From contig NZ_CP132203.1 in NCBI RefSeq assembly GCF_030719035.1, positions 5,722,501 to 5,786,500 of the forward strand: DNA of 64,000 nucleotides, read 5' to 3'. Shown here piece by piece: positions 54,501 through 61,548 of the stretch. Position numbers and translations under genes: made by a program. The notes under the pieces are model-generated. The model searched no databases and was not told the origin of the DNA. It saw nothing but the letters and a program-made list of their open reading frames with translations. The stretch is from Hahella sp. HNIBRBA332. Lineage in GTDB: Bacteria > Pseudomonadota > Gammaproteobacteria > Pseudomonadales > Oleiphilaceae. Each line of letters opens with the position of its first letter. Position 1 is the stretch's first letter.

Positions 54501-54634
54501 GCCTCCGAGTCGCAGATAATATGTTCCACCTGCTGTGACGCCTTGGCGCAGTCGAAGCTGGGTTGACCGGCCCAGGTCAGGCCGCTGGCGCTAATAGCGA
54601 GTAGAAATAGAAAACCGGATCTTGCGCTTGTCAT
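48512..54634 (-). CDS. Bacterial alpha-2-macroglobulin with N-terminal LprI-like domain
   Basis: This 2040-residue exported protein is thought to trap proteases in the periplasm. The signal peptide is about residues 1-22 (LTWA/GQ) and lacks an obvious lipobox. Residues about 25-95 resemble the LprI/DUF1311 domain (FDCAKASQQVEHIICDSEALAAQDAKL...EQREWLRNRNRDC). The rest is macroglobulin-like domains, a bait region, and the thioester motif Cys1530-Trp-Glu-Gln1533 in YMCWEQR, so covalent trapping should be possible. Length exceeds the 1650 residues usual for YfhM-type proteins. It forms a two-gene unit with pbpC, suggesting repair or guarding of the cell wall after attack. Confidence 0.93.
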   Translation of the reverse strand: MTSARSGFLFLLAISASGLTWAGQPSFDCAKASQQVEHIICDSEALAAQDAKLAKLYGSVMKGLDGSAKDKLKSEQREWLRNRNRDCDLNGDAGESCLLGRYRQRNAELSAMLAFDSSSQPADGELRIMRITPSGADVPAAQQVVFQFDRPVVPIGRMERDSKDIPVTITPALKCEWRWLNTSALACQLRNEDKMQQATYYEITMRPGIKTVTGAQLKQPVEHSFTTARPKVTYERFVNWLSPGAPMIQITFNQPVTKSSVEKTLSMSAESTGLPPVNVIAYPDNLPRQQPWWMAIANDEEQPKVNDQLTQLDGDEARSVWVIEPKKELPLDQNITLQIKPGLVSSEGSEPGAENRILERFDTYPDFRFVGIRCTPTGANEAMDIELDLLLTMREGYEEFIQCAPLRSVALLFTSPVTNSMVRDQVTFEPPLNGGRKDYDPWENTQDWTHLTSPHRNGRFYQVWLPELLKADQKYAINLNIDDLTDEFGRKLNNKVSFNFFTGHREPRLEVAHDVAVLEKGVESDVPLYVTNLNKIDIAYNSLGANQSGRNQRKVIPVAPAEDISYATPMGVRDLLGDASGVLFGSLTPNPTPPDWYYDPKIFAEVTPYQVHFKLGHFNSMAWVTSFSSGEPVANANVSLWFGSYENLPGLRNLNITAKTDANGMASMPGLEKIDPQLESIYGGRSADREGFFVKVEQAGDIAIVPLNSNFSVWDRDLYPSLERKGGHAHAWGTTAQGVYKLGDKVQFKIYVREQSNKHWVEPYESNYSLKVFDPQNKVVYERNNISLNKFGAFDGEFTLPEQGAVGWHQFQLTLNAPSGSEVQETSWTPVTVLVSDFTPSPFKVKTELNGNLFRANDSVQVTSLATLHSGGPYTEAEVRLTAKLTPKEFSSSNPVAKGFTFGGDNDSGGESNLLDIRRKLDDAGQYVEAFTLPDSGVFYGRLMVEAAVKDERGKFVASSTTADYAGRTRYVGLRNTQWLYKKDEPARLETLVVDQSGAPVAGAPVRIAINHREYKASRVKGPGNAYLTQNIMEWVEETQCELKSDTTAATCEFKPQKPGYYQFVATVKDTENRDHSTTLYGWVTGSGSVVWDQSNDATLQIVPEQTKFKIGDTARYLIKNPFPGAKALISIERYGILDSWVQTLDSSTPVIEVPVKADYLPGFYLSVVVVSPRVEKPLGPGHVDLGKPSYRMGYVAAKVVDPLKELDISVATDKEVYKPREQVKAKIRINRKKTDPSEGYEIAVAVIDESVLALNRSGDNYYDPYAGFNRLDQPDVYNYNLISRLVGRQKFEKKGANPGGGGAASAQLRNEFKFVSYWNPSIEPNDKGEAEIEFKVPDNLTGWRIFAFAVTPEDRMGLGDVTFKVNRPTEIRPVMPNQVIQGDRFKAGFNVMNRTDKERTIKMDVRVKGPLAEGAEHAFTRELKIGPYKRENIWLPIDTKGDGELVFIAKGGDQLDTDALEHKTIVNKRRSLETAATYGTTTAASVSENVQVPEGIFEDVGYIGAVLSPSVIGNLDGAFTYIRDYPYMCWEQRLTKAAMARSYLELKEYLAEDTQWPEAQKDIDSAMNAAANFQAPNGGMAYWVASNAYVSPYLSAYTAMAFNWMRASGHEVPVGVEQRLHEYLLTLLRQDSFPTFYSKGMSSSVRAVALAALAEAGKIDQSDVSRYERHLPEMDLFGKAHFLQAAVRTEQVPQSVVSKSMDDILSHASQSGGKFQFNEPWDDSYSYILATPLRSNCAVLSSLLGAQTEGGMGATIGDIPFKLVRSITQSRGSRDHWENTQENVFCLNALVNYASIYEKEDPAMKVSVSFDGKNLGAASFNKKSDPMTTISRPLTAEDPGKAATLNIQKEGEGRLYYSARIAYDLKEDNAARINSGIEIRREYSVERNGKFELLTSPMQIRRGELVKVDLFVSIPTARHFVVVNDPIPGGLEPVNADLATASQVDADKGEFKAADGSWFYTFSDWSYYGRYFWSFYHKELRHDSARFYADYLPAGNYFLSYTAQAIAEGEFSVMPVHAEEMYDPDVYGKGLPATLNVGE

Positions 54635-55048
54635 GTCCTTGTAAAACCCCCGGAAGACGCGTGAGCGACAATGTTAGGTGTGTGCCGTGCCTCCCAGCCC
54701 TTCAGTCGTATTGAGGCTAGACGATGTGATAGCGTACTACGGATGAAGCGCCGGAATATTTGCTGCAGGCGTTAAGTGACTCTATGAACTATTAATCAGG
54801 CAGACAAATAGCTTCCTTCTATTTGTCTGCAACGACAGGTCCCGCCTATGTCAGGCCCTGTTTCCCGCGGCTAGCCCCCGCGCAGGCGCATCCATGCGTC
54901 TGATTATTAACGGGCCAATATCATTGCCATGTTAATAATGAGTATAACCCGCATTTTAAAATGAAAGGGGGCGCATTATGGCAGAAAAATGATGAATTAT
55001 GGCGTGGAAATTTGTTGTTTTTTTTGCTGCAAATCCAAATGCTTATCT
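54635..55048. other. Intergenic region with two inverted repeats upstream of the alpha-2-macroglobulin gene
   Basis: No gene is seen in these 414 nt. GCAGACAAATAG (54800-54811) and CTATTTGTCTGC (54819-54830) form a perfect 12-bp stem around a seven-nt loop, with no T tract. ATTATTAAC (54903-54911) and GTTAATAAT (54931-54939) form a second inverted repeat. These may be regulatory or convergent-gene hairpins. Confidence 0.5.
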
Positions 55049-55459
55049 CTATTCCAGAGTCGCCGGATCATACCAGCCGCAGTGCTCGAAACCCGCGTCG
55101 CAACAGGCTTCGCCGCAAGCCAGTATGCGTCCGTCCGCAAAATAGAATATGCCGCTGTAGTCAAAGCTGAAGGGAGTGGAAACGCCATCGAGTTTCAGAG
55201 CACCCGTTATGGAACAGCCGGAGATAGAGTATTCATCATGTATTTGACGGTGGCTGACGAATTCCCCGGTTTGCAATATGTGCTGTAAATCCTTGGGATT
55301 AACCGGGCCGCACTGCAAGCCATTCAGGTCGGTGATTGCCGGCTGTAGGCGCAGGTCGGAAAAAGTCGGGTTCTCTTGGCGGTTAAGCACAGGCTCGGCG
55401 ACGCAGGCTGAGAGCCCCAGCAACATGGGCGATAACACAGAAAGCAGGCGTGGAGACAT
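55049..55459 (-). CDS. Small Cys-rich lipoprotein of unknown function
   Basis: This 136-residue protein begins with a lipoprotein signal peptide with lipobox LSAC (Cys about residue 19), so the mature protein should be lipid-anchored. Nine or so further polar and Cys-containing segments follow, including ACGEACCDAGFEHCGWYD at the C terminus. This suggests disulfides or metal binding. I do not recognise the family. It starts ten nt after the CPBP protease stop behind AGGAGCG, so the two are likely one operon. Confidence 0.65.
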   Translation of the reverse strand: MSPRLLSVLSPMLLGLSACVAEPVLNRQENPTFSDLRLQPAITDLNGLQCGPVNPKDLQHILQTGEFVSHRQIHDEYSISGCSITGALKLDGVSTPFSFDYSGIFYFADGRILACGEACCDAGFEHCGWYDPATLE

Positions 55460-55469
55460 GAGGTCGCTC

Positions 55470-56354
55470 CTAAAAATCCGCAGGATACACGAACAGGCTG
55501 ATATGAATGATATTCACCAGGAAGTGCAGCAGCACCGCCAGCCAGAAATTTTGCGTTTTGTAGTAAACCCAGGCGTAGCAGTAGCCCGCCAGGGTAATCA
55601 GCGCCATACGTAACGTTGCGTCTGGGCCTGTATGGAAATGTGCCAGCCCAAACAGCGTTCCCGCCACCCATACGCCCCACAGTCCCACTTTGTTCAGGTT
55701 GGGAAAGCAGGAGACAAAACTGCGTTGCACTAACAGCCTGAAAAAGGTTTCTTCGGCGATGCAGGTCACCAAAAGATTAAAGAATGCAAAGACCAGCATA
55801 TAACTTCCGGTCTTGGGGTCCAGATCGACGCCCAGTAATGCGCCGACCCCAAAAATAACTCCCAGGGAAGCGGCAAGCAGAGGCCAATGGCGACGCAGGT
55901 CTGCGCCGGTTTGTCGTAATGTGGGGAGATAGGGAAGAAAAAGAGCGACCAGCAGCAGTCCGGCCAGCGCTTTGTCCAGTTTGGCGCTCAGCGCAAACGG
56001 CAAAGTGGCGGCGCCGAGATGAAGAGTGGGAATCACCGTCTGATGCGCGAATCCCGGCGCCAGATGCAGCGCTAACGCCAAAGACAGCACTGCCGTCGCC
56101 AGCCATGAGAGGGCCTTTTTCCAGCCGGACAGCTTCAGCATAGCCAGTCCGGCGGCCCATAACGCGGCCAAGGGCAATAATGCGATCCAGGCGGCGAGAC
56201 CGAAATAAAACGCGGACCCCAGCGATGCGGCGGCGGGAAACGTCCAGGCATAGGTGGGAAGCCAGCTGGAGCGCGCTGCAATCAAACTGGCCAGCGACAG
56301 GGCGTAAAGGCTGAATACCCAGATAACTGCTGGCGTCAGAGTGAACGAAACCAT
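55470..56354 (-). CDS. CPBP-family intramembrane metalloprotease
   Basis: This 294-residue multi-spanning membrane protein of the CAAX-processing/bacteriocin-processing (Abi) family carries all three motifs. They are EETFFR (Glu201, Glu202, Arg206), FGLAH ending in His239, and HFLVN (His277, Asn281). Members cleave prenylated proteins or peptides in the membrane, or process bacteriocins; the substrate here is unknown. It precedes a lipoprotein gene by ten nt and is divergent from the cyclic-nucleotide-binding/rhodanese gene. Confidence 0.88.
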   Translation of the reverse strand: MVSFTLTPAVIWVFSLYALSLASLIAARSSWLPTYAWTFPAAASLGSAFYFGLAAWIALLPLAALWAAGLAMLKLSGWKKALSWLATAVLSLALALHLAPGFAHQTVIPTLHLGAATLPFALSAKLDKALAGLLLVALFLPYLPTLRQTGADLRRHWPLLAASLGVIFGVGALLGVDLDPKTGSYMLVFAFFNLLVTCIAEETFFRLLVQRSFVSCFPNLNKVGLWGVWVAGTLFGLAHFHTGPDATLRMALITLAGYCYAWVYYKTQNFWLAVLLHFLVNIIHISLFVYPADF

Positions 56355-56476
56355 GTCAGAGTTGATCTCCGTAGTAGAGCGGGGCGCGAGAAACGCAGGT
56401 TACCGGTTGCCTGAGTTTGATGCTATTTTTAATTCTGTAGACAACACTGATTCACCTATTAAGTTGAGTAGTCCCC

Positions 56477-57592
56477 ATGTCGCTACACGCCAGTATGAAC
56501 ATCACCGATCAGTTGATGTCCAGGTACTCCCCGTTAAGTCAGTTATCCAAGAAATACCTGAATCAAGTGATCAAGCGCAGCAAAGTCATGACCTTTGGCG
56601 GTGGAGAGGTCGTTTTCGATAAATCCGCCAAGCGTACCGATACTTACTACCTGCTCAAGGGCGCATTGAAAATAAAGAAGAATATTCTTTCCTCCACCAC
56701 CATCGACAGCACCGACCCGGATTGCCTGTTTCCCTTGAACGGCAAGATGCCAGAGGGCGTGACGGTAACCGCGCAGGAGCCGGGCCACATGCTGGCGGTG
56801 GACGGCGTATTCCTGGATCGCGCCCTGGCCTGGACGGAAGCGGAAGCCAGGCAGGATCAGGAGGAAAAGGCCGCCAAGGTGGAGAAAGCTCAGCAACAGC
56901 CGCTGCAAGTGGAACAAGAGGAAGACGTGGCGGTAGTCGTTGAAGAGGCCGGTGCGGACTTTGATGAAGCCTACTTCGACTGGATGGCCAGCCTGCTGGA
57001 ATTCCCTTTGTTTTTTAACCTGCCTCCCGCCAATGTGGAGAAAGTGTTCGCTCGCTTCGAACGTATCGAAGTGAAGAAGAATCAGACCATTATTCAGGAA
57101 GGGGATGAGGGCGATTACTTTTACTTGCTGATCGAAGGCAGCGCGCGAGTGCTGATTGGCGGCGATGAAAGCAAGCCAATACGCGTCAGCAAGGGCTCGT
57201 ATTTCGGAGAGGAAGCCCTGGTGTCCGATACAGTACGCTCCGCCACGATTATCATGAGCGAGGACGGGGTGCTGGCGCGCCTGGATAAGAAGTCCTTCCA
57301 AAGTCTGCTGCATGACCCGCTGGTAAATTATGTGTCTCTGGCGGAATTTCGCAAACGGGCGGCGGAAGATTCCAAGTCCACCCTGCTGGATATTCGCTCC
57401 ACGGCAGAGTTTGAACATTCGCCCCTGCCCAAGTGCCTGCATGTGCCTCTGGCGGATTTGCGCGACAAAATAGCCGGCCTGGACAAGTCCGCCACCTATT
57501 ATTTGTCGCAGGAAGGCGGTCGTCGTAACGACGTCGCCGCGCATATTCTCTATCAAAACGGAATCCAGGCTTTCGTTATTCGGGACGAGTAA
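56477..57592 (+). CDS. Cyclic-nucleotide-binding protein with C-terminal degenerate rhodanese domain
   Basis: The 371-residue cytoplasmic protein appears to have two cyclic-nucleotide-binding folds. The first is divergent (residues about 15-115). A Glu/Gln-rich linker follows, then a clear second fold at about 170-285 (IIQEGDEGDYFYLLIEGSARVLIGG, VSKGSYFGEEALVSDTVRSATI). A rhodanese-like domain covers about 295-371. The catalytic Cys expected near residue 343 is replaced (YYLSQEGGRR), so sulfur transfer is unlikely and the domain is probably regulatory. It is divergent from one CPBP protease and 71 nt upstream of another. Confidence 0.83.
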   Translation: MSLHASMNITDQLMSRYSPLSQLSKKYLNQVIKRSKVMTFGGGEVVFDKSAKRTDTYYLLKGALKIKKNILSSTTIDSTDPDCLFPLNGKMPEGVTVTAQEPGHMLAVDGVFLDRALAWTEAEARQDQEEKAAKVEKAQQQPLQVEQEEDVAVVVEEAGADFDEAYFDWMASLLEFPLFFNLPPANVEKVFARFERIEVKKNQTIIQEGDEGDYFYLLIEGSARVLIGGDESKPIRVSKGSYFGEEALVSDTVRSATIIMSEDGVLARLDKKSFQSLLHDPLVNYVSLAEFRKRAAEDSKSTLLDIRSTAEFEHSPLPKCLHVPLADLRDKIAGLDKSATYYLSQEGGRRNDVAAHILYQNGIQAFVIRDE

Positions 57593-57663
57593 CGCAAACA
57601 GGCTGGTTTCCCTCTCTGCGCTGGGGTAGATTGCCGGTTCCCTGAACCAATGCAGTCTATCCC

Positions 57664-59979
57664 ATGAAAGTTGTACTCTCCCTGCTGCTGGGCGTGCTCC
57701 TCTACGCCGGCGCCGCCTTTGGCGCGACTCCTGATTTTGCGGATTTTGAAAAGGAAGTAACGCGTCTTTATCAGAAAGAGGTGGCGTCTTTATCAAGTCT
57801 TGATACTTCTACGTTTAAGCGCGCAGAGGACTTGATTGTGCTTTGCCAGTTCATAGAAAACGCGACCTACCTTGAAGACCTCTACATTGAGCCCGCGGAG
57901 GAAGATTATTCGAAGTGCCTGGATGAACTATCGTCCCGATACTCTTCGGAGCCCGTCACTCAGTTGTATCTATTGGAAAGCGAGTATGGCGAATCTCTAT
58001 TGGATAAGTCTGTGGAGCTAAACAGAATTGCGCTTGAAGATTGGAATACTACAGATATAACCAAGCTGTATGAGCAACTGGCGTACTCCCTTAGTTATAA
58101 CAAGGACTATAAGGCTCAATCAGTTGTTTATGCTGTGTCCGCCTTTCAAATAAAGCCCACTGTACGGCTGGCGGGGGTGATCGTTGATTATTATGCAAAG
58201 AACAATGAAGTAGAGCATGCAAAACTTTTTGCGGAAAAAATCATACCGATGAGCTTTTCTGAAGAAGAAAGGGCATTGGCGATTAAAATTTTCGTTAAAG
58301 CCGACTTGCTCGAAGAAGCCGCGAAAATATTCTCTGTTCTTGATGAAGAAAAGCGAGGAAATCTACACACCTTATCGCACGCCAGATTGTTGGCGCACCT
58401 CAAGGAAAGTGGCGCGTTACGTGAGTTGATGCAAGTGAAACTCGATAGCGCCTACCACAGTAAGAGCCCCGAACTTAGCGCTTTTTGGCTCGAGTATGAG
58501 CTTGAATCCGGCGATGAAGAGAATGCTGTCAAAGCCTATCGCGCCTTTGCTGTCAGTCATTACACGAGAGACCCCTTTTTGCTGTATTGGTTCGACCTGG
58601 CGACAAAGTATCCCGGGGCGGCCGTACAATTATTCGTCGAAAATCCTCAAGTACTTTTATATGGCCTTTTTCGTTATATGGCTCTGGCTTTAGCGCCGTT
58701 GTGCATATTTTTACCAGTGCACTACATAGGGCTATGGCGGATGCGCAGGAACAAGTTCCTAAACTCACCGAATGAGCCAATATTTAGTGGGTGGGGCTTG
58801 GCTCAGGCGTGGCTTTTACTGGGACTGGTATTAGTGGTTTCCAGCGTTTTATATGAGTACTTCTATCCCGGAGCGACCAGCCAAAAGAATGTGATGCAAG
58901 CGCCCAGCGGCAATGGTCCGAATTATATGGTGATCTTTGTTCTGGTTATGTTTGTCAGCGTCATTTGTGTGACGGGGAGAACTTTACGCAGAGGAGTATT
59001 CCATAGCTATCGCCACGTTTTACTTGGAATTGTGACCCCCTTAGCGTTAGCGGTAGGGCTGTTGTTTATGACGCCGATACTGTGTCTTCCTGATCTGAAA
59101 TTAATCGTGATCGCAGATGTCGACGACTATATCAAGTCCACTTATGAGACCTATGGATTAGTCGTCAGCCTGCTGCTGTTCGGAGTCATGGTTCCAATAT
59201 ATGAAGAAATTCTATGTCGGGGAGTGATCCTCAACGCTACCCAGCGCTATGTCGGCTTTTGGTTCGCCAACATAATCCAGGCCGCGATTTTTATGTCTTT
59301 GCATAGTAACCAAAGCCTCTACCCGTATTACTTTGTTTTAGGGTTTATCGCCGCGATCTTGTATCGCTACATTGGAGGTCTCTATGCGCCAATTCTGATG
59401 CATATGGCTATTAATTGTACTGCCGTGACCGCTTTGGTTTTTAGCATAGTTGTTGATAATGGCGTCAAATCTCAGGCGCTGCTGGAATGTGAACAAGGCG
59501 TGCAGAATGCGCAGCATGAAAAGGCGTTTTTAAGCTGTTTCCCTGTCGCGTTGCAAGGTGACGCCCAAGCGCAAGGCTACGTTGCGGACTTATATCTCAC
59601 GGAAAAATTTGTTGTTAGAAATCTTCAAGAGTCCTATTCGTGGTATGAACGCGCGCTAGAAGGAGGGGATGAGCGTATTCGAAATAATTTTGCGTGGTTG
59701 TTGGCGACGTCGAGTAATTCATCCATCCGGGATGGAAAGCGGGCGATCGCCATAGCGGAAGGTATTCCAAGTGAAATGCGAAATAGTTCGGTGCTTGATA
59801 CGTTAGCCGCAGCCTATGCCAGTGATGGACGTTATGAATCGGCGGTATCTTTGCAGAAATCGGCCATAGAAAAGCTTAAGGAAGACAGCCCGGATGCTAA
59901 AGATGTCCTCGAAAATATGGAAAAGCAGTTACAGCTTTATCGTGAAGGAAAACCAATCGTTCATGAGGTAACGCTCTAA
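57664..59979 (+). CDS. CPBP intramembrane protease fused to TPR/Sel1-like repeats
   Basis: The 771-residue protein has a signal peptide or first helix (about 1-22) and a long soluble N-terminal region (about 25-330) with helical repeats. Several membrane helices (about 335-600) follow, then a C-terminal Sel1/TPR-like region (about 610-760). The membrane part has the CPBP motifs EEILCR (Glu514, Glu515, Arg519), FMSLH (His547) and HMAIN (His580, Asn584). This flanked-by-repeats architecture is not the usual compact CPBP protein. It ends four nt inside the convergent LysR gene. Substrate unknown. Confidence 0.82.
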   Translation: MKVVLSLLLGVLLYAGAAFGATPDFADFEKEVTRLYQKEVASLSSLDTSTFKRAEDLIVLCQFIENATYLEDLYIEPAEEDYSKCLDELSSRYSSEPVTQLYLLESEYGESLLDKSVELNRIALEDWNTTDITKLYEQLAYSLSYNKDYKAQSVVYAVSAFQIKPTVRLAGVIVDYYAKNNEVEHAKLFAEKIIPMSFSEEERALAIKIFVKADLLEEAAKIFSVLDEEKRGNLHTLSHARLLAHLKESGALRELMQVKLDSAYHSKSPELSAFWLEYELESGDEENAVKAYRAFAVSHYTRDPFLLYWFDLATKYPGAAVQLFVENPQVLLYGLFRYMALALAPLCIFLPVHYIGLWRMRRNKFLNSPNEPIFSGWGLAQAWLLLGLVLVVSSVLYEYFYPGATSQKNVMQAPSGNGPNYMVIFVLVMFVSVICVTGRTLRRGVFHSYRHVLLGIVTPLALAVGLLFMTPILCLPDLKLIVIADVDDYIKSTYETYGLVVSLLLFGVMVPIYEEILCRGVILNATQRYVGFWFANIIQAAIFMSLHSNQSLYPYYFVLGFIAAILYRYIGGLYAPILMHMAINCTAVTALVFSIVVDNGVKSQALLECEQGVQNAQHEKAFLSCFPVALQGDAQAQGYVADLYLTEKFVVRNLQESYSWYERALEGGDERIRNNFAWLLATSSNSSIRDGKRAIAIAEGIPSEMRNSSVLDTLAAAYASDGRYESAVSLQKSAIEKLKEDSPDAKDVLENMEKQLQLYREGKPIVHEVTL

Positions 59980-60860
59980 CCCCCACGCCGCTCCCGCCAG
60001 TCCCCCTTGTGTTTCAACAGGCAACTTTTTAACGCTTGCGCGCCGGTGGTTTTCCATCGGCCTTTGCGTTCGATGATGTAGTAGGAGATTTTGGGTAAGT
60101 CCTGAATGGGGATGGCGGTCAGGGCGGACGGAATATTACAGCAACCGTTGACGATGCTGACGCCCACGCCCAGCTTTACGAAGTGCAGCATCAACTCCCA
60201 TCCGCGCGCCTCTACGGAAGGCGTCCAGGCGACGCCGTTGCTCATCAGCGCCTGCTCTACCGCCATACGTTGCGGCATGCCTGGTGGCGGCAGAATCAGT
60301 TTCTCGCCGTTCAGGTCTTTGAGGCTGAGGTGCCGTCGTTTCGCCAGCCGGTGAGATGTGGGAACCGCTAGTGTCTGCTCGACTTCCGTCAGCAAGGTCA
60401 GGTCCAGCCCCTCTGGCTTTGCGCTCAACGCAGCGACGCCGAGATGCGCCGAACCGTCTTCCACGGCGCTGATGGTCGCCGCTTTATCCGAGGTGATTAG
60501 CCGTAGTGGGTGCTCACTTATATTCTTGAAGTCCTGAATCGCCATACCCAGCAAATACAGAAACGCGCCTTCCCCGGCGGCGAGCACAACGGGCTGTGCT
60601 GAACCGCCATGGCGAAGCTCTTCAAAAAAGGTACTGGAGCGGTCGCGCATTTCTCTGGCGAAGGTCTGTACTTTTTTACCTTCCTCCGTCAGCACCAGTT
60701 CTTTGCCGGACTTGCGATAGAGCGGCGTCTGCAGTTGTTCGGACAACTTCTTTATTTTCACGTGCAATGCAGGCTGAGAGATGTGCAGGCGTTCGGCGGC
60801 GTGAGTGAAGTTCATGCACTCACTAAACACTAAAAAAGACTCAATCCAGTCGCTTTTCAT
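59976..60860 (-). CDS. LysR-family transcriptional regulator
   Basis: The 294-residue protein has the N-terminal winged helix-turn-helix of the LysR family (WIESFLVFSECMNFTHAAERLHISQPALHVKIKKLSEQLQTPLYRK). The rest is a two-lobed effector-binding domain with 'LPPPGMPQRMAVEQALMSNGV'. It is divergent from the HAD-like gene across a 139-nt gap that holds a perfect palindrome with the T-N11-A pattern (60938-60958), a likely target. Effector unknown. Confidence 0.9.
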   Translation of the reverse strand: MKSDWIESFLVFSECMNFTHAAERLHISQPALHVKIKKLSEQLQTPLYRKSGKELVLTEEGKKVQTFAREMRDRSSTFFEELRHGGSAQPVVLAAGEGAFLYLLGMAIQDFKNISEHPLRLITSDKAATISAVEDGSAHLGVAALSAKPEGLDLTLLTEVEQTLAVPTSHRLAKRRHLSLKDLNGEKLILPPPGMPQRMAVEQALMSNGVAWTPSVEARGWELMLHFVKLGVGVSIVNGCCNIPSALTAIPIQDLPKISYYIIERKGRWKTTGAQALKSCLLKHKGDWRERRGG

Positions 60861-60937
60861 AGTTCCATTTTATTCAGGGCGCTGCTCATTAATGTGGCTG
60901 GCGTTAGGGTTTGGAATAAATGGCAAACTATAACTTA

Positions 60938-60958
60938 TTTATATAGTCGCTATATAAA
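60938..60958. promoter_or_regulatory. Palindromic site in the LysR/HAD divergent promoter
   Basis: TTTATATAG-TCG-CTATATAAA is a perfect inverted repeat with nine-base arms, 80 nt from the LysR start and 42 nt from the divergent gene. It contains T-N11-A, the core of LysR-type sites, and may also overlap a -10 box. Confidence 0.5.
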
Positions 60959-60999
60959 CAATAGTTCTTGTCTAGAGTCTGCGCCGATATGATTTCCAC

Positions 61000-61515
61000 A
61001 TGAATACGAGAATAGAACATATACACAAATTAGGGGTCGATATCGGCCGAGTAATTATCTCTCCAGTGAAAGATGGGAAGTCCGACACGGCGTTTTTATC
61101 GGGAGGCATTGAGCAGGCGTTGCAGACGCCGCCGGCGCAGGGGGCCATCGAAAGCCTGGCTCGCTTGGTCGACCTGTTCGAAGGGCGGGTCTGGCTTGTA
61201 TCCAAGGCGGGGAAGAACACTCAGCACAAAACGCGTCTGTGGCTGGCGCATCAGCGGTTCTTTGAACGGACCGGCATGCCAGCTCATCACTTGCGGTTTT
61301 GCTTTAAACGACACGAAAAAGCAGGGCATTGCGCTGAGTTGGGTCTGACCCATTTTGTCGATGATCGACTGGATGTCTTGCGACATCTGCAAGGGCTGGC
61401 GCCGCATCTGTACTTGTTCGGCGAGCAACCTGAATCCCAACCAGTGCCCGACTGGGTTAAGCCCACGTTGAACTGGGACGAAACCTTTACCGCGATTTGT
61501 CGGTCGCTGGATTGA
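61000..61515 (+). CDS. HAD-superfamily-like protein of unknown function
   Basis: This 171-residue cytoplasmic protein shows a HAD-like skeleton. Asp14 is in GVDIGRVII (the second motif-I Asp is replaced by Gly16), VSKAG supplies the motif II Ser/Lys region, HEKAGHCAE follows, and FVDDR is the acidic motif IV. Such proteins are usually phosphatases or nucleotidases. The altered motif I leaves activity open. It is the first gene of a pair with the HD-domain gene 33 nt downstream and is probably under control of the divergent LysR protein. Confidence 0.65.
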   Translation: MNTRIEHIHKLGVDIGRVIISPVKDGKSDTAFLSGGIEQALQTPPAQGAIESLARLVDLFEGRVWLVSKAGKNTQHKTRLWLAHQRFFERTGMPAHHLRFCFKRHEKAGHCAELGLTHFVDDRLDVLRHLQGLAPHLYLFGEQPESQPVPDWVKPTLNWDETFTAICRSLD

Positions 61516-61548
61516 AAGAACAAGAGCAACAGCATGAGGAGTCATCAC

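Noticed and set aside
56543..57796. Minus-strand frame (417 codons) opposite the cyclic-nucleotide-binding gene
   Set aside because: Overlaps the whole real gene and the start of the next one; no motif.
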